DNA from: Vibrio sinaloensis DSM 21326
Lineage (GTDB): Bacteria > Pseudomonadota > Gammaproteobacteria > Enterobacterales > Vibrionaceae
Assembly (NCBI RefSeq): GCF_000189275.1
Contig: NZ_AEVT01000117.1
Location: forward strand, 124,001 to 188,000
Length of the DNA: 64,000 nt
Direction of reading: 5' to 3'
The notes under the pieces are model-generated. The model saw only the letters and a program-made list of their open reading frames with translations. It had not been told where the DNA came from and searched no databases. A program made the position numbers and the translations under genes. Position 1 is the stretch's first letter, and the number at the start of each line of letters is the position of its first letter. This document shows positions 63,662 through 64,000 of this stretch, one piece after another.

Positions 63662-64000
63662 TTAATTCCCTAACGTCGCGGTAAGAAATAGCATTGATGG
63701 CCCAATTGCGACGATAAAGAAACAAGGCCAAATAAACAGTAAGAGCGGGAATATCATCTTTGTCGGGATCTTAGCGGCTATCTCTTCGATTTCTTGGTTG
63801 CGTTTATCACGGAAATCCTCGGTATATTCACGCAAGGTTTGTGACAAACTGCCACCAATACGAGAAGCATGTGAAAGCATAGTGACTAATCCTGCAAGCT
63901 CTTTTATCCCTGTACGCTCAACTAAGTCCTCAAACGCATCAGACATCTCTACACCAGCTTTGATTTTCACACACACCGTATCCAACTCATCGGCGAAATC
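63662..64000 (-). CDS. tadC: Tad pilus platform protein TadC (5' end outside window)
   Basis: The last 112 codons of a type II secretion F-domain protein. The visible part has ELDTVCVKIKAGVEMSDAFE, LSHASRIGGSLSQTLREYTE and a C-terminal membrane segment (FPLLLFIWPCFFIVAIGPSM), as in TadC. TadB and TadC form the inner-membrane platform for Flp pilus assembly. The frame stays open to the right edge, so the start lies beyond the window. Confidence 0.85.
   Translation of the reverse strand, partial: DFADELDTVCVKIKAGVEMSDAFEDLVERTGIKELAGLVTMLSHASRIGGSLSQTLREYTEDFRDKRNQEIEEIAAKIPTKMIFPLLLFIWPCFFIVAIGPSMLFLTATLGN

Overview
The window looks like chromosomal DNA of a Vibrio species. The evidence is gene content and protein sequence: a V. 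cholerae-like grouping of secF-secD-yajC-tgt-queA, aceBA, an OxyR2-type regulator divergent from a 2-Cys peroxiredoxin, dapD and nnrS, plus the low-to-moderate GC and intergenic palindromes typical of the genus. I see no rRNA, tRNA, CRISPR array, insertion sequence or integrase. Species cannot be settled from the sequence alone.

Layout. 0-7.4 kb: housekeeping genes on the minus strand (mepA fragment, DUF1904, a secreted unknown, secF, secD, yajC, tgt, queA). 7.6-10.3 kb: a CBS-domain protein and a chemoreceptor. 10.4-17.2 kb: glyoxylate shunt (aceA, aceB), oxyR2/prx and dapD. 17.2-18.6 kb: a TetR regulator divergent from a two-gene unit. 18.8-23.0 kb: glycerol catabolism (glpK, glpR, glpD). 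23.0-25.4 kb: nnrS behind a predicted sigma-54/NorR promoter, a GGCT-fold protein and a CsaA-like protein.

25.5-59.2 kb is mostly a galactose/galactoside island: galR, the Leloir operon galE-galT-galK-galM, an ebg cluster (ebgR, an SGNH hydrolase, ebgA, ebgC, two tandem YgjI-like permeases), a YgjK-like GH63 lipoprotein, and a galactoside importer with its enzymes (two permeases, binding protein, LacZ, GH36 alpha-galactosidase; ATPase divergent). These would import alpha- and beta-galactosides, hydrolyse them inside the cell and feed galactose into the Leloir pathway. A perfect GalR-type operator lies before galE and a 15/16 match lies in the importer promoter region, so one regulator plausibly couples uptake to catabolism. 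A second palindrome family around ebgR and ebgA is a candidate EbgR signal. Between the permeases and ygjK sit five genes with no evident galactoside role (TetR, metallo-beta-lactamase-fold lipoprotein, DUF5329, EamA transporter, AraC regulator).

59.3-64 kb: a PAP2-family membrane protein, a LysR regulator, a chromate transporter, and the end of a Tad pilus operon (tadC fragment, tadD) running in from the right edge.
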